Assembly: GCA_002347035.1 (NCBI GenBank) | Contig: DEAM01000031.1 | Location: 10,750-74,749 of the forward strand | Direction of reading: 5' to 3' | DNA: 64,000 nucleotides | Source: Gemmatimonadales bacterium UBA2982 | GTDB lineage: Bacteria > Gemmatimonadota > Gemmatimonadetes > Longimicrobiales > Gaopeijiaceae | In this document: positions 1 through 9,349 of the stretch, piece after piece | Layout: every line of letters starts with the position of its first letter | Position numbering within the stretch: the first letter of the stretch is position 1 | Position numbers and translations under genes: made by a program | Notes under the pieces: generated by a model | What the model was told of the DNA's origin: nothing | Databases searched by the model: none | The model's input: the letters and a program-made list of their open reading frames with translations, nothing else

Positions 1-52
1 GATTTGAGAAAGAGGCGACGGTTGGTCGATCAGCTACGGTTCTTCGAATGCC

Positions 53-385
53 TTAAAATCCCTTGAGTGCCTCTTCTTTACTATCCGCGATCTGGAACAA
101 CGCATTCAGTTTCGTAAGTTCGAAGAGCATACAAAGATTCTCGTCAAGGCAGGACAAGCGTAGCTCCCCGCCCTTTTCGAGGATCGCCTTGGATAAACTT
201 ACAAGTACACCCAGACCCGAAGAGTCAATATAGCCAGTCTGCGCAAAGTCGATCAGGAACTTGCGATCCCCACTGTTCAGCTGCCTAAGAACGTGCTCCT
301 TGAGCTCCTCGCGGTTACCAACTATTAACTGCGGTCCGATCTCAAAGAGCGTCACCTGACCGACCTGCGATACATCAAATCCCAA
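53..385 (-). CDS. STAS-domain anti-sigma factor antagonist (SpoIIAA/RsbV type)
   Basis: This 110-residue protein is a single STAS domain. The motif DSSGLG at residues 54-59 matches the phosphorylation loop of SpoIIAA/RsbV, with Ser56 as the expected phosphosite. In that family the unphosphorylated protein binds a kinase-type anti-sigma factor and frees a sigma factor, and the kinase switches it off by phosphorylation. The start is TTG at 383-385, preceded by an AGGGG ribosome site, with no ATG nearby. It is the last gene of the long minus-strand block. A partner kinase is not visible and could lie beyond the left edge. The family call is firm; the pathway is not known. Confidence 0.9.
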   Translation of the reverse strand: MGFDVSQVGQVTLFEIGPQLIVGNREELKEHVLRQLNSGDRKFLIDFAQTGYIDSSGLGVLVSLSKAILEKGGELRLSCLDENLCMLFELTKLNALFQIADSKEEALKGF

Positions 386-506
386 TGGTTGCCCCTGGAG
401 TATTTTGAAAACGAAACCCAGTGCACCAAAATATCTCCGATCGGGCTGTTCGAAGACAAGAATCGCAAAAAGAACTCAATTCTTTATTTTGATGAAGTCC
501 GGCCTG

Positions 507-1010
507 CTAGAAAATTCCTAACTTCTGACGCAGGCACTCCATAACCGGTGCCGATACGAAGTTTGAAACATCTCCGCCTAGCGTCGCTACTTCTCGCACG
601 AGAGACGAAGAAATGAATGAGTGTCGCGCACCAGGAACCAGAAAGATCGTTTCGACTTCTGACGCCAGTTCTTGGTTCATCTGTGCCATCTGTAACTCAT
701 ATTCAAAGTCGGAAACCGCACGTAGCCCTCTGACAACAAGAGCTGCACCCTCCTGACGGGCAAAGTTTACTAAGAGACCACGGAAAGACTTCACTTCTAT
801 TCTGCTCTCACCTCCGAGTACTTCCTCAATTAGTTCTACGCGCTCATCAATATCAAAAAGCTCATTCTTATCGTGAGTAGAGGTCTGTGCTACAGCAACC
901 ACAAGTCGATCTGCAACACTCAGGGCACGCCTCGCAATCTCCTCATGTCCGAGTGTGATTGGATCAAATGAACCTGGATAGACTGCGACTACGGGGTGGG
1001 GTTCATTCAT
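507..1010 (-). CDS. coaD: Phosphopantetheine adenylyltransferase
   Basis: CoaD transfers AMP from ATP to 4'-phosphopantetheine, the penultimate step of coenzyme A synthesis, in the cytoplasm. The 167-residue length is normal for the family. The nucleotidyltransferase signature is clear: PGSFDPITLGH near the N-terminus carries the TxGH motif (residues 19-22), and an ISSS-x-x-R motif lies near residue 130. The ATG start overlaps the rsmD stop as ATGA, so the two are translationally coupled. The rsmD-coaD pair is a common bacterial arrangement. High confidence. Confidence 0.97.
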   Translation of the reverse strand: MNEPHPVVAVYPGSFDPITLGHEEIARRALSVADRLVVAVAQTSTHDKNELFDIDERVELIEEVLGGESRIEVKSFRGLLVNFARQEGAALVVRGLRAVSDFEYELQMAQMNQELASEVETIFLVPGARHSFISSSLVREVATLGGDVSNFVSAPVMECLRQKLGIF

Positions 1011-1531
1011 AAGGGATTAGGAATAGTCGTAAGTGCAGTATCACCGTATCGGCGAGTTCTAGCATCTCCAGGCAGCGTAAGGTTCTTCCTCCAAGGATGC
1101 TCCAACCAGAGTTCCTTCGCAAATGGCTTACGGAGGAAGTGCTCGACGAGTCTCCTCGCAGCCTCACCCACATAGGGAGGATCAGCAAGCGCCAGATCAA
1201 AGACTTCAACTGGCTTTTTAAGGAATTGAAAGGCATCCGCCCGTACAATCTTGCACTCGGACTGGGCACCGAGAAGCTCAATATTGGCAGTCAAAATCCT
1301 GAGTGGATCCTTCGCAGACTCGACAAACGTAGCGGACGCGGCGCCGCGGCTTAGAGCCTCAAGGCCAAGTGCCCCGGACCCTGCAAAGAGATCTAGTATA
1401 CGAGCTGTCGTGAGCTTATCTCCAAGTGCTGACATCCAAGCCTCGCGAACCCGATCCGACGTTGGCCGTATCCCTCTACCTCTAAGGACATTTAAGCCAT
1501 GTCCTTTCCAGCGCCCACTGATAATCCTCAT
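1007..1531 (-). CDS. rsmD: 16S rRNA (guanine966-N2)-methyltransferase
   Basis: RsmD methylates G966 of 16S rRNA in the small subunit using S-adenosylmethionine. The 174-residue protein starts with the typical MRIISG, has the SAM-binding loop DLFAGSGALGLEAL at about residues 47-60 and the catalytic DPPY at 117-120. Its ATG overlaps the upstream recJ stop (ATGA) and its own stop overlaps the coaD start, so recJ-rsmD-coaD form a coupled unit. Length and motifs are complete. Confidence 0.96.
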   Translation of the reverse strand: MRIISGRWKGHGLNVLRGRGIRPTSDRVREAWMSALGDKLTTARILDLFAGSGALGLEALSRGAASATFVESAKDPLRILTANIELLGAQSECKIVRADAFQFLKKPVEVFDLALADPPYVGEAARRLVEHFLRKPFAKELWLEHPWRKNLTLPGDARTRRYGDTALTTIPNPL

Positions 1532-3288
1532 GACCCTGATTCAGCTGGCTTCATATCAATAAGACGGGCCTGTGGACGGATCATTCCCTTCCATTCATTT
1601 CGTTCTAATCGAAACAAGACATCGTAGGGCTCTGCACGGACCAAATGCGGCGGATGGTGTTCAGCAAAGCCGAATCCGATCACGTCTAGGAGAACCTCTT
1701 CTTTCCTCAGCATACCTTTGAGATGCTTTTCTCCGACCAGCTTAGCTTGCTCTAGGCTAACACCTCGTGCCAAGAAAAGTGGACTCGAGTTCCCGATACC
1801 GTGCGGGCCTAGATACCCCAGCCAGTGAGCGAGGTCGTCGAGATCTACTTCTGAGAGCTCGAGGAGCAAGTCTGGCCGAAATGCTGGTCTCAGGGCATCT
1901 CGCTGCAAACGCTCCCGTGCCACACGGTTAAACGCTTCCCTAAAGGCTGGTAAAAAAGCCCTATCGATGTCCAGACCTGCAGCCTGCTGATGACCTCCGA
2001 AGCGGCCAAGGTACTCACGACACTGCTGTAGTGCTTCGTAAACGTGGAAACCATGGATTGACCGAGCACTGCCACGCCCACTCTCCCCATCAAAAGCAAT
2101 CATCACAACCGGTCTATGGATGCGTTCTACTACACGTGAAGCCACTATTCCAATAACCCCTGGATGCCAATCATCCCCGCTTAGGACTACTCCAAAGTCG
2201 CTGTCAGGATCGTACTGGGCCACCAACGTCTCAAGTGCTTCATTGAGCGTGCGTTGATCTTCGGCCCGGCGCCTTCGATTTATATCCTCAAGCTCTGTAG
2301 CTAACTGCACTGCTTCTGATAAGTCGTCGGTCAAAAGAAGGCGCAAGGCATCAGCTGAATCGCCTATCCGACCTGCAGCATTAATTCGAGGCGCTAGCTT
2401 GAAGCCGACCTGGCCCGCAGTAATTTCACGGTCGCCAACCCCAGAAGACCGAAGCAGCGCCTTCAAGCCAGGCACCTGTGTATCAGCCAATCTCCGCAGG
2501 CCATAGTGTACGAAAGTGCGATTCTCTCCTATCAACGGGACTAAGTCAGCAACTGTGGCCAAGGCCACGAGGTCAAGGTACCGATGCAGTTTCTCAAGCC
2601 CACCGCCTAATTGCTCTCCGACGAGCTCACAGAGTTTATAGGCTACACCTGTTCCACAAAGTCCCTTTTCAGGATAAGAGCACTCCGCCCGCTGGGGATT
2701 CACAAATGCGAACGCGTTTGGGAGTTCAGGCCCCACAGTGTGGTGATCGGTCACCACGACGTCTATGCCTCTGGTCTGAGCTGCAGCTATGGCACCGTGA
2801 GCAACCGTACCACAGTCCGCCGTGACGATCAATTTGGCACCGGCCTCTGTCGCCGCTTTCACGCCTGCTGATGAAAAGTCATACCCATCTCGAAGGCGAT
2901 GGGGCACGAATGGGGTGACATTACCTCCGAATGAGCGCAACCAACGTGTCAGTAATGCGGTAGCGCAAACCCCGTCTACATCGTAGTCCCCATGCACAAG
3001 GATTCTCTCCCCGGTCTTGATAGCATCAGCTATTCGCTCGGCAGCGCGGGGCCCATCAAAGAGAGCCGAAGAGTCTTGCAGATGGTCTAGGTGAGGCCTG
3101 AGAAAGCGCTTTGCCTCCGAAACATCAGATATGCCTCTGATAGCAAGAACGGAGCAAACCGTCTCCGGAAGCTTTAGAGCTGAGGTTAGCTTGGCGACGA
3201 GACCCGAGTCAGCTACCGGCGCGTCCGCCCATACAGCCCTTGGAGATCGGAGGCCAGGTCTGGACTGGCTAGACCCCGGAGGGGTCAC
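1528..3288 (-). CDS. recJ: Single-stranded-DNA-specific 5'-3' exonuclease RecJ
   Basis: RecJ degrades single-stranded DNA 5' to 3' in recombinational and mismatch repair. The 586-residue protein has the DHH phosphoesterase metal motifs: HGDYDVDG (Asp101-Asp105), DCGT near 158, and DHH at 181-183. A DHHA1-type region and the C-terminal OB-like part, with GPHGIGN, complete it. The start is GTG at 3286-3288, overlapping the stop of the upstream zinc-ribbon gene (GTGA). Length fits the family and nothing appears missing. Confidence 0.96.
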   Translation of the reverse strand: MTPPGSSQSRPGLRSPRAVWADAPVADSGLVAKLTSALKLPETVCSVLAIRGISDVSEAKRFLRPHLDHLQDSSALFDGPRAAERIADAIKTGERILVHGDYDVDGVCATALLTRWLRSFGGNVTPFVPHRLRDGYDFSSAGVKAATEAGAKLIVTADCGTVAHGAIAAAQTRGIDVVVTDHHTVGPELPNAFAFVNPQRAECSYPEKGLCGTGVAYKLCELVGEQLGGGLEKLHRYLDLVALATVADLVPLIGENRTFVHYGLRRLADTQVPGLKALLRSSGVGDREITAGQVGFKLAPRINAAGRIGDSADALRLLLTDDLSEAVQLATELEDINRRRRAEDQRTLNEALETLVAQYDPDSDFGVVLSGDDWHPGVIGIVASRVVERIHRPVVMIAFDGESGRGSARSIHGFHVYEALQQCREYLGRFGGHQQAAGLDIDRAFLPAFREAFNRVARERLQRDALRPAFRPDLLLELSEVDLDDLAHWLGYLGPHGIGNSSPLFLARGVSLEQAKLVGEKHLKGMLRKEEVLLDVIGFGFAEHHPPHLVRAEPYDVLFRLERNEWKGMIRPQARLIDMKPAESGS

Positions 3289-4208
3289 TCCTGGTCCTGA
3301 TCCTTATCGGTCCCAATGTCCACAGGATTGCTCATTTCGTCTGAGTCAGATTCTTCCGACTCGACCTCCGCATCTTCTCCACCAGTTGATTCTACCAATT
3401 CTTGATCAATGGGGTCGCCCTCCTCCCCAGTGGCTGGTGTTTGAACCCCCGAAACAGCTCCCCCTGATTCCTCATGGGAACTTCCAGCTTCGACTTCGGA
3501 CTCTACAGCGGCAAGAATCACCCCACACCCCTCGCACCGTATCAACTCTGTCCCGTGGCGTATCTGGTTCTGCAGCTGAAGTGGAATCACGCTAAAACAA
3601 TGACCGCAAGCTCCGTCCTCCGTCAGCCCAGCTACTGCTACCTTACGGCCTCCGGCCCTGATCGCATCATAAACCTTCAGTTCGTCAGAATTCATCTTTT
3701 CTACAAACTGCTGACGCTCTTTGTAAAGCGAGGCTAATGCTTCTTCTGCCTCGGAACGTTGGTCCATTAGCTCCTGGCGCTTGGGTTCCACAATTTCAGT
3801 TGCTTCAGCATAGGCAGCTTCTAGCTCTACGCCACGCTCTTCGATCTTACGGAGCTGGTCGAGTAGCGTAAGTGCTTCCTGCTCATCGGTTTGCAGGGCG
3901 CGCTTAACCATCTCTAACTCAGCACTGACCGCGGCCTCCTCCCTGAGGTTTCGGACGGCCCCAAGTTTCTCATCGAGTCGCTTGCGTCGCGTCTCCTTTT
4001 CCTCGGAGGAAAGCTCAAGCCTTCTCTCTTCGAGTTTCATTTCTTGAAGCCGTGTCCGCGCAGTTCCCAACTCTGTTTCCAGAATCAGAGCCGGCTCCTC
4101 AACCTCTTCAAAGAGTGGATCAAAAGCGCCAATGTGCTGCTTGGTTTCTTGGATCTTGATGTCGAGCTTTTGAAGCTCCATCAAATCAGTTCGGTCCTGG
4201 TCGATCAT
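3285..4208 (-). CDS. Coiled-coil C4-type zinc-ribbon protein with long acidic tail
   Basis: Residues about 5-170 are rich in Glu, Lys, Leu and Arg in heptad-like order, predicting a long coiled coil. A CxxC pair (CGHC) and a second pair (CEGC) about 25 residues later form a C4 zinc ribbon like the zf-RING_7/DUF164 family (CT398/HP0958-like). The remaining 90 or so residues are a very acidic Ser/Glu/Asp tail that most relatives of about 240 residues lack. Relatives have been linked to RNA, flagellar or secretion functions, so no function is assigned here. It lies between dnaG and recJ, 4 bases after dnaG's partner region, and is coupled to recJ by a GTGA overlap. Confidence 0.85.
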   Translation of the reverse strand: MIDQDRTDLMELQKLDIKIQETKQHIGAFDPLFEEVEEPALILETELGTARTRLQEMKLEERRLELSSEEKETRRKRLDEKLGAVRNLREEAAVSAELEMVKRALQTDEQEALTLLDQLRKIEERGVELEAAYAEATEIVEPKRQELMDQRSEAEEALASLYKERQQFVEKMNSDELKVYDAIRAGGRKVAVAGLTEDGACGHCFSVIPLQLQNQIRHGTELIRCEGCGVILAAVESEVEAGSSHEESGGAVSGVQTPATGEEGDPIDQELVESTGGEDAEVESEESDSDEMSNPVDIGTDKDQDQE

Positions 4209-4212
4209 CAGC

Positions 4213-6021
4213 TCAATTTGTTGAGGTTTTACTAGCTATTCCTCGTGTTGCTGCCATCCAGAGGGTCGGATCTAAATCCCTTAACTCGCCCGATAGCTTA
4301 TTCAGCTCAGTAAGTAATCGAGCCTTTTCATCATTTGGCGCGACCGCGATCTGCTGCTGCAATCCTTCCATCTCTTGATCAAGCACTGAAGCTAGCATCC
4401 GATTTACAGACTTCTCAAAATCTTCATTGATCCCACGTGAGAAAGGCTCTTGGTCGGCGAGAATCTTATTGAAGCGCTGCCTGACCAAGAATTCCCAGTC
4501 GGGCGACGGAACTACCGTCTCCGGCTTTTCAACTAAACGCTGAAAGATGGCTCGGTTGTAAGGATCATCAAAGGTCTTCGCTGATATCCTTGCAACTGCA
4601 CGCTCGACCCACTCCTTACCGCTTAGCATAAGCTTGAGGATAAGTCGCTCCGCCCCGCGCCCTTGAGTCCCCGGACGAAATCCCGAAGAGAGTTGAGCAC
4701 GGCTTTCCCTTTTAGTGAATCGGGGTTCCAAAGATCCGCTCTGAATCTCAACCTCTAGGGTCTCTCTGCGGACCCCCGTGTAGTCCGAAACCTTGGAGAT
4801 ATAGATGTCTCTTAGAGCAGCGTCTGTAACCGACCTAAGAGTCGGCAAAAGACGATCTACAGCCGAGCGTGTCCTCTCGATCGTTGAGAAGTAGTCTTTC
4901 TCATCCAGAATTTGAAGTTTCCGATCAAGGACATCGACCGCGTCATCTACATGGCCCCTAAGAACCTCAGCGCCAGCTGTCCGAACAATAGTATCAGGAT
5001 CCTCATCAGGCGGGAGTGTCACTACAGCAGGGTGGAGACCCGCAGCGAGGAACACGTCTCCAGCACGGAACGTTGCCTTCAAGCCCGCAGGATCAGCATC
5101 AAAGAGAATTATTACCCGCTTACAGTACCGGGATAGCAGCTTCGCCTGTTCGGGTGTTACGGAAGTCCCAAGAGGTGCTACCACGTTATCGAATTCATGA
5201 GCAGCAAGTGAAACCACATCCATATACCCCTCGACAACTAAAGCGCTCTCTTCCCTACGGATCGCATGCTTAGCGCCCGACAGACCGTAGAGATTGTGCC
5301 CCTTATGGTAGACGGGTGTCTCTGGTGAGTTCAGGTACTTTGGAGCCTTCTTGGATCCTTGTCCTAATACCCTGCCTCCGAAAGCAATCACCTTTCCTGA
5401 AACCGCATCAATCGGAAAGATGATGCGCCCCCGAAACCGATCGTAGCTCTCGCCGTTTCCTTCTTTGTTTTTGATAAGACCCGCTTCGAGCATGGTTTTC
5501 TCGTCGAGGCCGTGAGAAGCAGCGGCTTCCCGTAAAGTCCTCCACTCGTCAGGCGCAAAGCCTAGTCCGAATCGTTTGGCAATCTGTTCGTCTATGCCAC
5601 GAGAGTCGAGGTAAGTGCGCGCACCTGCACCCGCCTTTTCATCTAGTAGTTGTGCCCGAAACCAGTCCCGCGCGAATCCATTAACCTCATGAAAAATTCG
5701 GTTCGGATCTTCTTGCTCTGCCCTGCGACCAACTTGCGGCACCTCCACGCCGGCCCGGCCAGCCACATGCTTCACTGCCTCAATGAAGTCCATACCCATT
5801 CGTTCCATGACGAAGGAGAATACGTCTCCTGATTTGTCACACCCAAAGCACTTATAAAACCCTTTTTCGGGAACCACGTGGAAACTCGGTGTGCGCTCTT
5901 CATGGAATGGGCAGTTGGCCTTAAACTCCCGGCCTGCCTTCTTGAGAGAAACGAATTCCCCCACTACTTCGACGATGTCAGCCCTCGCCCGGACCTCTTC
6001 CACAATGTCATCAGGGATCAT
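4213..6021 (-). CDS. dnaG: DNA primase
   Basis: DnaG synthesises RNA primers at the replication fork. The 602-residue protein has all expected parts. The N-terminal CHC2 zinc-binding domain uses Cys37, His40, Cys58 and Cys61. The catalytic core has a TOPRIM fold with Glu264 in VVEGYMDV and the DxD at 308-310 (FDADPAG). A C-terminal helicase-binding region follows. The ATG overlaps the mutS2 stop as ATGA. No sigma factor gene adjoins it, unlike in many genomes where rpoD follows dnaG. Confidence 0.97.
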   Translation of the reverse strand: MIPDDIVEEVRARADIVEVVGEFVSLKKAGREFKANCPFHEERTPSFHVVPEKGFYKCFGCDKSGDVFSFVMERMGMDFIEAVKHVAGRAGVEVPQVGRRAEQEDPNRIFHEVNGFARDWFRAQLLDEKAGAGARTYLDSRGIDEQIAKRFGLGFAPDEWRTLREAAASHGLDEKTMLEAGLIKNKEGNGESYDRFRGRIIFPIDAVSGKVIAFGGRVLGQGSKKAPKYLNSPETPVYHKGHNLYGLSGAKHAIRREESALVVEGYMDVVSLAAHEFDNVVAPLGTSVTPEQAKLLSRYCKRVIILFDADPAGLKATFRAGDVFLAAGLHPAVVTLPPDEDPDTIVRTAGAEVLRGHVDDAVDVLDRKLQILDEKDYFSTIERTRSAVDRLLPTLRSVTDAALRDIYISKVSDYTGVRRETLEVEIQSGSLEPRFTKRESRAQLSSGFRPGTQGRGAERLILKLMLSGKEWVERAVARISAKTFDDPYNRAIFQRLVEKPETVVPSPDWEFLVRQRFNKILADQEPFSRGINEDFEKSVNRMLASVLDQEMEGLQQQIAVAPNDEKARLLTELNKLSGELRDLDPTLWMAATRGIASKTSTN

Positions 6022-8387
6022 CCGAAACTCGCTACTGTTACCCCTGCCCCACCCTCATTGATACTGCCCATTCGGAAACCCTGCACCCTCAGGTCTTGCT
6101 CCAACATCTCACTCACCCGATTACGGAGAGCACCAGTTCCTTTTCCATGAATGATACGCAACTCGGCAAGATCACCCACAACGGCCTCGTCCAAGGCGCG
6201 AACCAATACTCCTTCCATTTCGTCTATCCTCAGGCCACGAAGATCAACTTCGAAGCTCAAGCTACTATCCGGATTAACACCACCATCTAGACAATAGACC
6301 GTTCCTTGTTTTTCTAGGATTAACCCGGCGAAATCCAGGTCGGCCAGAGTAATCTCTAGGCGTAAAGACCCAACCTCTACAAGCGCCCGACTACCGCGTA
6401 TATCAACAACCGTGCCCTGAGACCCTGAAGAGCGGATGGTCACTTTATCTCCGAGAGCAACATTAGCAGATTCTCCATGATCTTGCTTTTCTTTGATACG
6501 ACTGCGTTGTTGGCTCACGGCATACTCGATTCGCCTGCGGGCGACTCGCGAAGCGTCTTCGAGCGTCTCGCCATGCTTCGCTGCATTCCGTAACTCTAGG
6601 ATGGCAACCTCCACCTCCTCACGAGCCTCCAGAAGTAATTTTCGCGCTTTCTCTCGAGTCCGCTCCTCGGCAGACCTCTCCGCCTCTTGGAGCACACTTT
6701 CCCGAGTATCGAGATCTGACTTGAGCTGCGTCGTACGGTCCTTCTCAATGGCTAGCTTATGCGCCAGCTGACTAACCTCTTCCTCCTGATTTTCCAGTCT
6801 GGACAGCAACTCCTCCATCCGGGCAGCCCCATCGTCTCGATACATTTCAGCCTTGTCGAGGATCCGCGAGGGAAAGTCGAGCCGCCGAGCAATAGCAAGT
6901 CCGTAGCTGCGCCCGGGTCGACCCTTAACCAAACGATAGGTTGGCTGCATTCGATCGGAATCAAACTGCAGGGATGCGTTGACTACTCCACTCCCCTCCC
7001 GATCAAGTTCTTTTAGTTCCCCAAGATGTGACGAGATGATGGCCAGCGAACCTCGCGACACTAAATCTTCAAGTATAGATCGAGCGAGAGCAGCTCCCTC
7101 AGCGGGATCTGTTCCCGTACCCATTTCATCGATGAGCACTAATGACAACTCGTCTGCTCGTGCCACGATATCTCGGAGATTCACGAGGTGGGCTGAGAAG
7201 GTCGAAAGGCTCTGGGCAATTGATTGTTCGTCACCGATGTCTGCAAAAAAGGAGTGGAAAACTGGTAGCCGAGTACCTTGCCCCACCGGAGGTATAATCC
7301 CCGACTGCGCCAATGCCGATATCAGTCCGATGCCCTTTAAGAGGACACTCTTGCCCCCCGTATTGGGGCCAGAAACTACAAGTGCCCGCTCTTCTGGAGC
7401 CATCTTTAGGTCGAATGGCACAACGGGACTCTCGCCGGACTCCAGTACTAGCGGATGCCGCCCTTCTCGAATCTCAAATCCTCTTTCTCCGTCCTGTGAC
7501 AGTTCCGGTGCTACACCCCCCCATGAGCGCGCCATCCTCGCTCGAGCATATAGAGTATCGAACTCTGTCAGTGCTTCAAAAGCTCCGCAAATCCTATCGG
7601 ACTCCCTGGCTAACAACGCCGTCAGCACCCCAAGGATACGAAGAACCTCTCTGGCTTCCTCTCCTTCGAGGTCTCGAACTCGGTTCATAAGCTCAATGGC
7701 CAGCGGAGGCTCCACGTAAAGAGTAGCTCCCGTCTGTGACTCGCTATGCACGATACCACCCACTTTTCCGCGACCCTCCCTGCGAAGCGGGATCACATAG
7801 CGACCCTCTATGATTGTGACTGAACCATCAGGCACGACGAAGCGTTCGGGCAGCTTTGCCAGATGGCCTTCAAGTTTCCGAACTACCCTTGAGTGGGCCC
7901 CCTTGAGGCTCTCCCGAACTCGATTCAAATCTCGGGACGCAGAGTTCAGGACCATTCCTTTTTCATCTACAGACCGCCCAATCTCCTCTTCTAAGTAAGC
8001 CAGTTCAATAAGCTTGTCCGCAATTGTCGCTAGCTCTGAGATAGGTTCTTCCACTGACCTAAGCTCAACACTCAAAAGCCTTGAAGTGCGGATAAAGAGG
8101 CAAATTTGATGAAGCCCAAATGCGTCCAGTACTGCACCTTCTGTGCTAAGCTGGTCAAGGTCGTCACGGATGTCTGGGATCGGCCCTAACCCCCAATCCG
8201 GTCGTTCTTCGAGAAAGCGTGCAGTGGCCTCAACTCGCCCCAGTTCACGCACTATTCCATCTAGGTCAGTTCCAGGGAAGCGCTCTAGTAGACTCTTCCG
8301 ACCCGGCTCACTCGACGCCCGTTGAGCGACCTTTTCGAGCACGCGCCCAAACTCCAGTACTTCGAGCGCGTGCTGGTTCATCCCCAT
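6018..8387 (-). CDS. mutS2: Endonuclease MutS2 (DNA/ribosome-collision ATPase with Smr domain)
   Basis: MutS2 has a MutS-like core and ABC ATPase with Walker A GPNTGGKS and a DEMGTGTDP Walker B region, a long coiled coil, a KOW-like segment and a C-terminal Smr nuclease domain (DLRGLRIDEM, HGKGTGAL). Family members suppress recombination or split collided ribosomes. I place the start at ATG 8385-8387 (789 residues, beginning MGMNQ), just after the yqeY stop. An in-frame ATG at 8445-8447 would add 20 residues inside yqeY and has no visible ribosome site. The stop overlaps the dnaG start. Confidence 0.95.
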   Translation of the reverse strand: MGMNQHALEVLEFGRVLEKVAQRASSEPGRKSLLERFPGTDLDGIVRELGRVEATARFLEERPDWGLGPIPDIRDDLDQLSTEGAVLDAFGLHQICLFIRTSRLLSVELRSVEEPISELATIADKLIELAYLEEEIGRSVDEKGMVLNSASRDLNRVRESLKGAHSRVVRKLEGHLAKLPERFVVPDGSVTIIEGRYVIPLRREGRGKVGGIVHSESQTGATLYVEPPLAIELMNRVRDLEGEEAREVLRILGVLTALLARESDRICGAFEALTEFDTLYARARMARSWGGVAPELSQDGERGFEIREGRHPLVLESGESPVVPFDLKMAPEERALVVSGPNTGGKSVLLKGIGLISALAQSGIIPPVGQGTRLPVFHSFFADIGDEQSIAQSLSTFSAHLVNLRDIVARADELSLVLIDEMGTGTDPAEGAALARSILEDLVSRGSLAIISSHLGELKELDREGSGVVNASLQFDSDRMQPTYRLVKGRPGRSYGLAIARRLDFPSRILDKAEMYRDDGAARMEELLSRLENQEEEVSQLAHKLAIEKDRTTQLKSDLDTRESVLQEAERSAEERTREKARKLLLEAREEVEVAILELRNAAKHGETLEDASRVARRRIEYAVSQQRSRIKEKQDHGESANVALGDKVTIRSSGSQGTVVDIRGSRALVEVGSLRLEITLADLDFAGLILEKQGTVYCLDGGVNPDSSLSFEVDLRGLRIDEMEGVLVRALDEAVVGDLAELRIIHGKGTGALRNRVSEMLEQDLRVQGFRMGSINEGGAGVTVASFG

Positions 8388-8400
8388 GTGGGGATGCTTG

Positions 8401-8841
8401 TCATGCGCCCAACTCCTCTCTAACGATCCGGTTGGCCTCTTTCCCATTAAAACGTCCGCGGATCTTCGGCATGAGACTACCCATGAGGGGCCCCATCTGG
8501 TCTATGCCCGAGCTTATTGCTTCTCTGACTAGCCCCCTCACTTCACTTTCGGTGAGTTCCTTTGGAAGATAGGCCCTTAGAACTTGGGCCTGTGCCTCTT
8601 CTACATCAGCTAGTTCTCCACGACGCGCATCCCTCATCTGCTCAGCAGCATCCTTACGCTGTTTGATACCCCGCGAAAGCACCTGAATGACAGTTTCATC
8701 GTCTGAGTCACTCCCGAGGTCAATCTCTTTGTTGCGCACCTCCGCAAGTGCGGTAGATAAAACGAGGATCCGGAGCTTGTCGCGCTGCTTTCGGGCCTCG
8801 TTCAGATCATTCTGGAGCCGGCTCTTCAGATCGCTGGCCAC
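8401..8841 (-). CDS. yqeY: GatB/YqeY domain protein
   Basis: The whole 146-residue protein matches the YqeY family, related to the tail domain of the amidotransferase subunit GatB and thought to contact tRNA. The N-terminus (LKSRLQNDL, KRD-type basic stretch), the central EIDLG and the C-terminal GPLMGSLMPK region are typical. The GTG start (8839-8841) has a GAGAGG ribosome site ten bases upstream. YqeY often follows rpsU and precedes dnaG. Here rpsU is absent, a HIT gene takes its place, and mutS2 intervenes before dnaG. Confidence 0.92.
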   Translation of the reverse strand: MASDLKSRLQNDLNEARKQRDKLRILVLSTALAEVRNKEIDLGSDSDDETVIQVLSRGIKQRKDAAEQMRDARRGELADVEEAQAQVLRAYLPKELTESEVRGLVREAISSGIDQMGPLMGSLMPKIRGRFNGKEANRIVREELGA

Positions 8842-8876
8842 AGCTTATACGCCTCTCTTAAACGGGTGAGAATTCG

Positions 8877-8895
8877 GGGGTACGAAAGCTACCCC
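8877..8895 (-). other. Intercistronic hairpin between the HIT gene and yqeY
   Basis: A perfect 6-bp inverted repeat (GGGGTA / TACCCC) encloses a 7-base loop in the 95-bp gap. On the transcribed strand no T-run follows it, so it does not look like a standard terminator. It could pause polymerase or define an mRNA end. The rest of this gap shows no gene or tRNA. Confidence 0.3.
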
Positions 8896-8936
8896 GTGGC
8901 ACGGCTTAGGTCCAACACCCGAGGTCTTCGGTTAAT

Positions 8937-9287
8937 TCAGCCCGGAGGCCACTCCATTTGCCGACCACCAATTAGATGGAGGTGGAGGTGGTCGACCGAC
9001 TGGCCACCATCAACTCCTGTATTGATAACGGTCCTATATCCATGCCCGGCTACGGATTCCGTGCGAGCAAGGTCAGCCGCGACCAGTACCATATCGCCCA
9101 AGAGACTCTGATGGGGTGCCTTCGCCGTGTCTAGAGAAGTGATGTGCTGTTTGGGAACGATCAGTAAATGCAACGGAGCCTGTGGGTTGATGTCCCGGAA
9201 AGCGATCAGTGTCTCACTCTCGTGTACCACATCAGCTGGTATCTTACCTGACGCAATACTGCAGAAAAGACAATCGGTTACGTTCAT
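8937..9287 (-). CDS. HIT family purine-nucleotide phosphoramidase (HinT-like)
   Basis: This 116-residue protein is a complete HinT-type histidine-triad hydrolase, a family that cleaves nucleoside phosphoramidates such as AMP-NH2. The N-terminal CLFCSIASG with paired cysteines, the HLHLH triad near residues 100-104 and the C-terminal GGRQMEWPPG are all diagnostic. The ATG start has only a weak ribosome site. It follows prmA after a 118-bp gap holding inverted repeats, and precedes yqeY. Confidence 0.94.
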   Translation of the reverse strand: MNVTDCLFCSIASGKIPADVVHESETLIAFRDINPQAPLHLLIVPKQHITSLDTAKAPHQSLLGDMVLVAADLARTESVAGHGYRTVINTGVDGGQSVDHLHLHLIGGRQMEWPPG

Positions 9288-9349
9288 CCAAGGAGACTAA
9301 CCGCGAGTGAATTAGTGCGCGAGGTTACCGCCAGAGTCTCGTTCGACCC

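Noticed and set aside
6979..7719. 246-codon plus-strand frame, Ser/Arg/Pro-rich
   Set aside because: It is antisense to mutS2, has no family features, and its composition is that of a reverse reading of a real gene.
8842..8936. Expected rpsU or a tRNA ahead of yqeY
   Set aside because: The gap is only 95 bases and holds neither an S21-like frame nor a cloverleaf.
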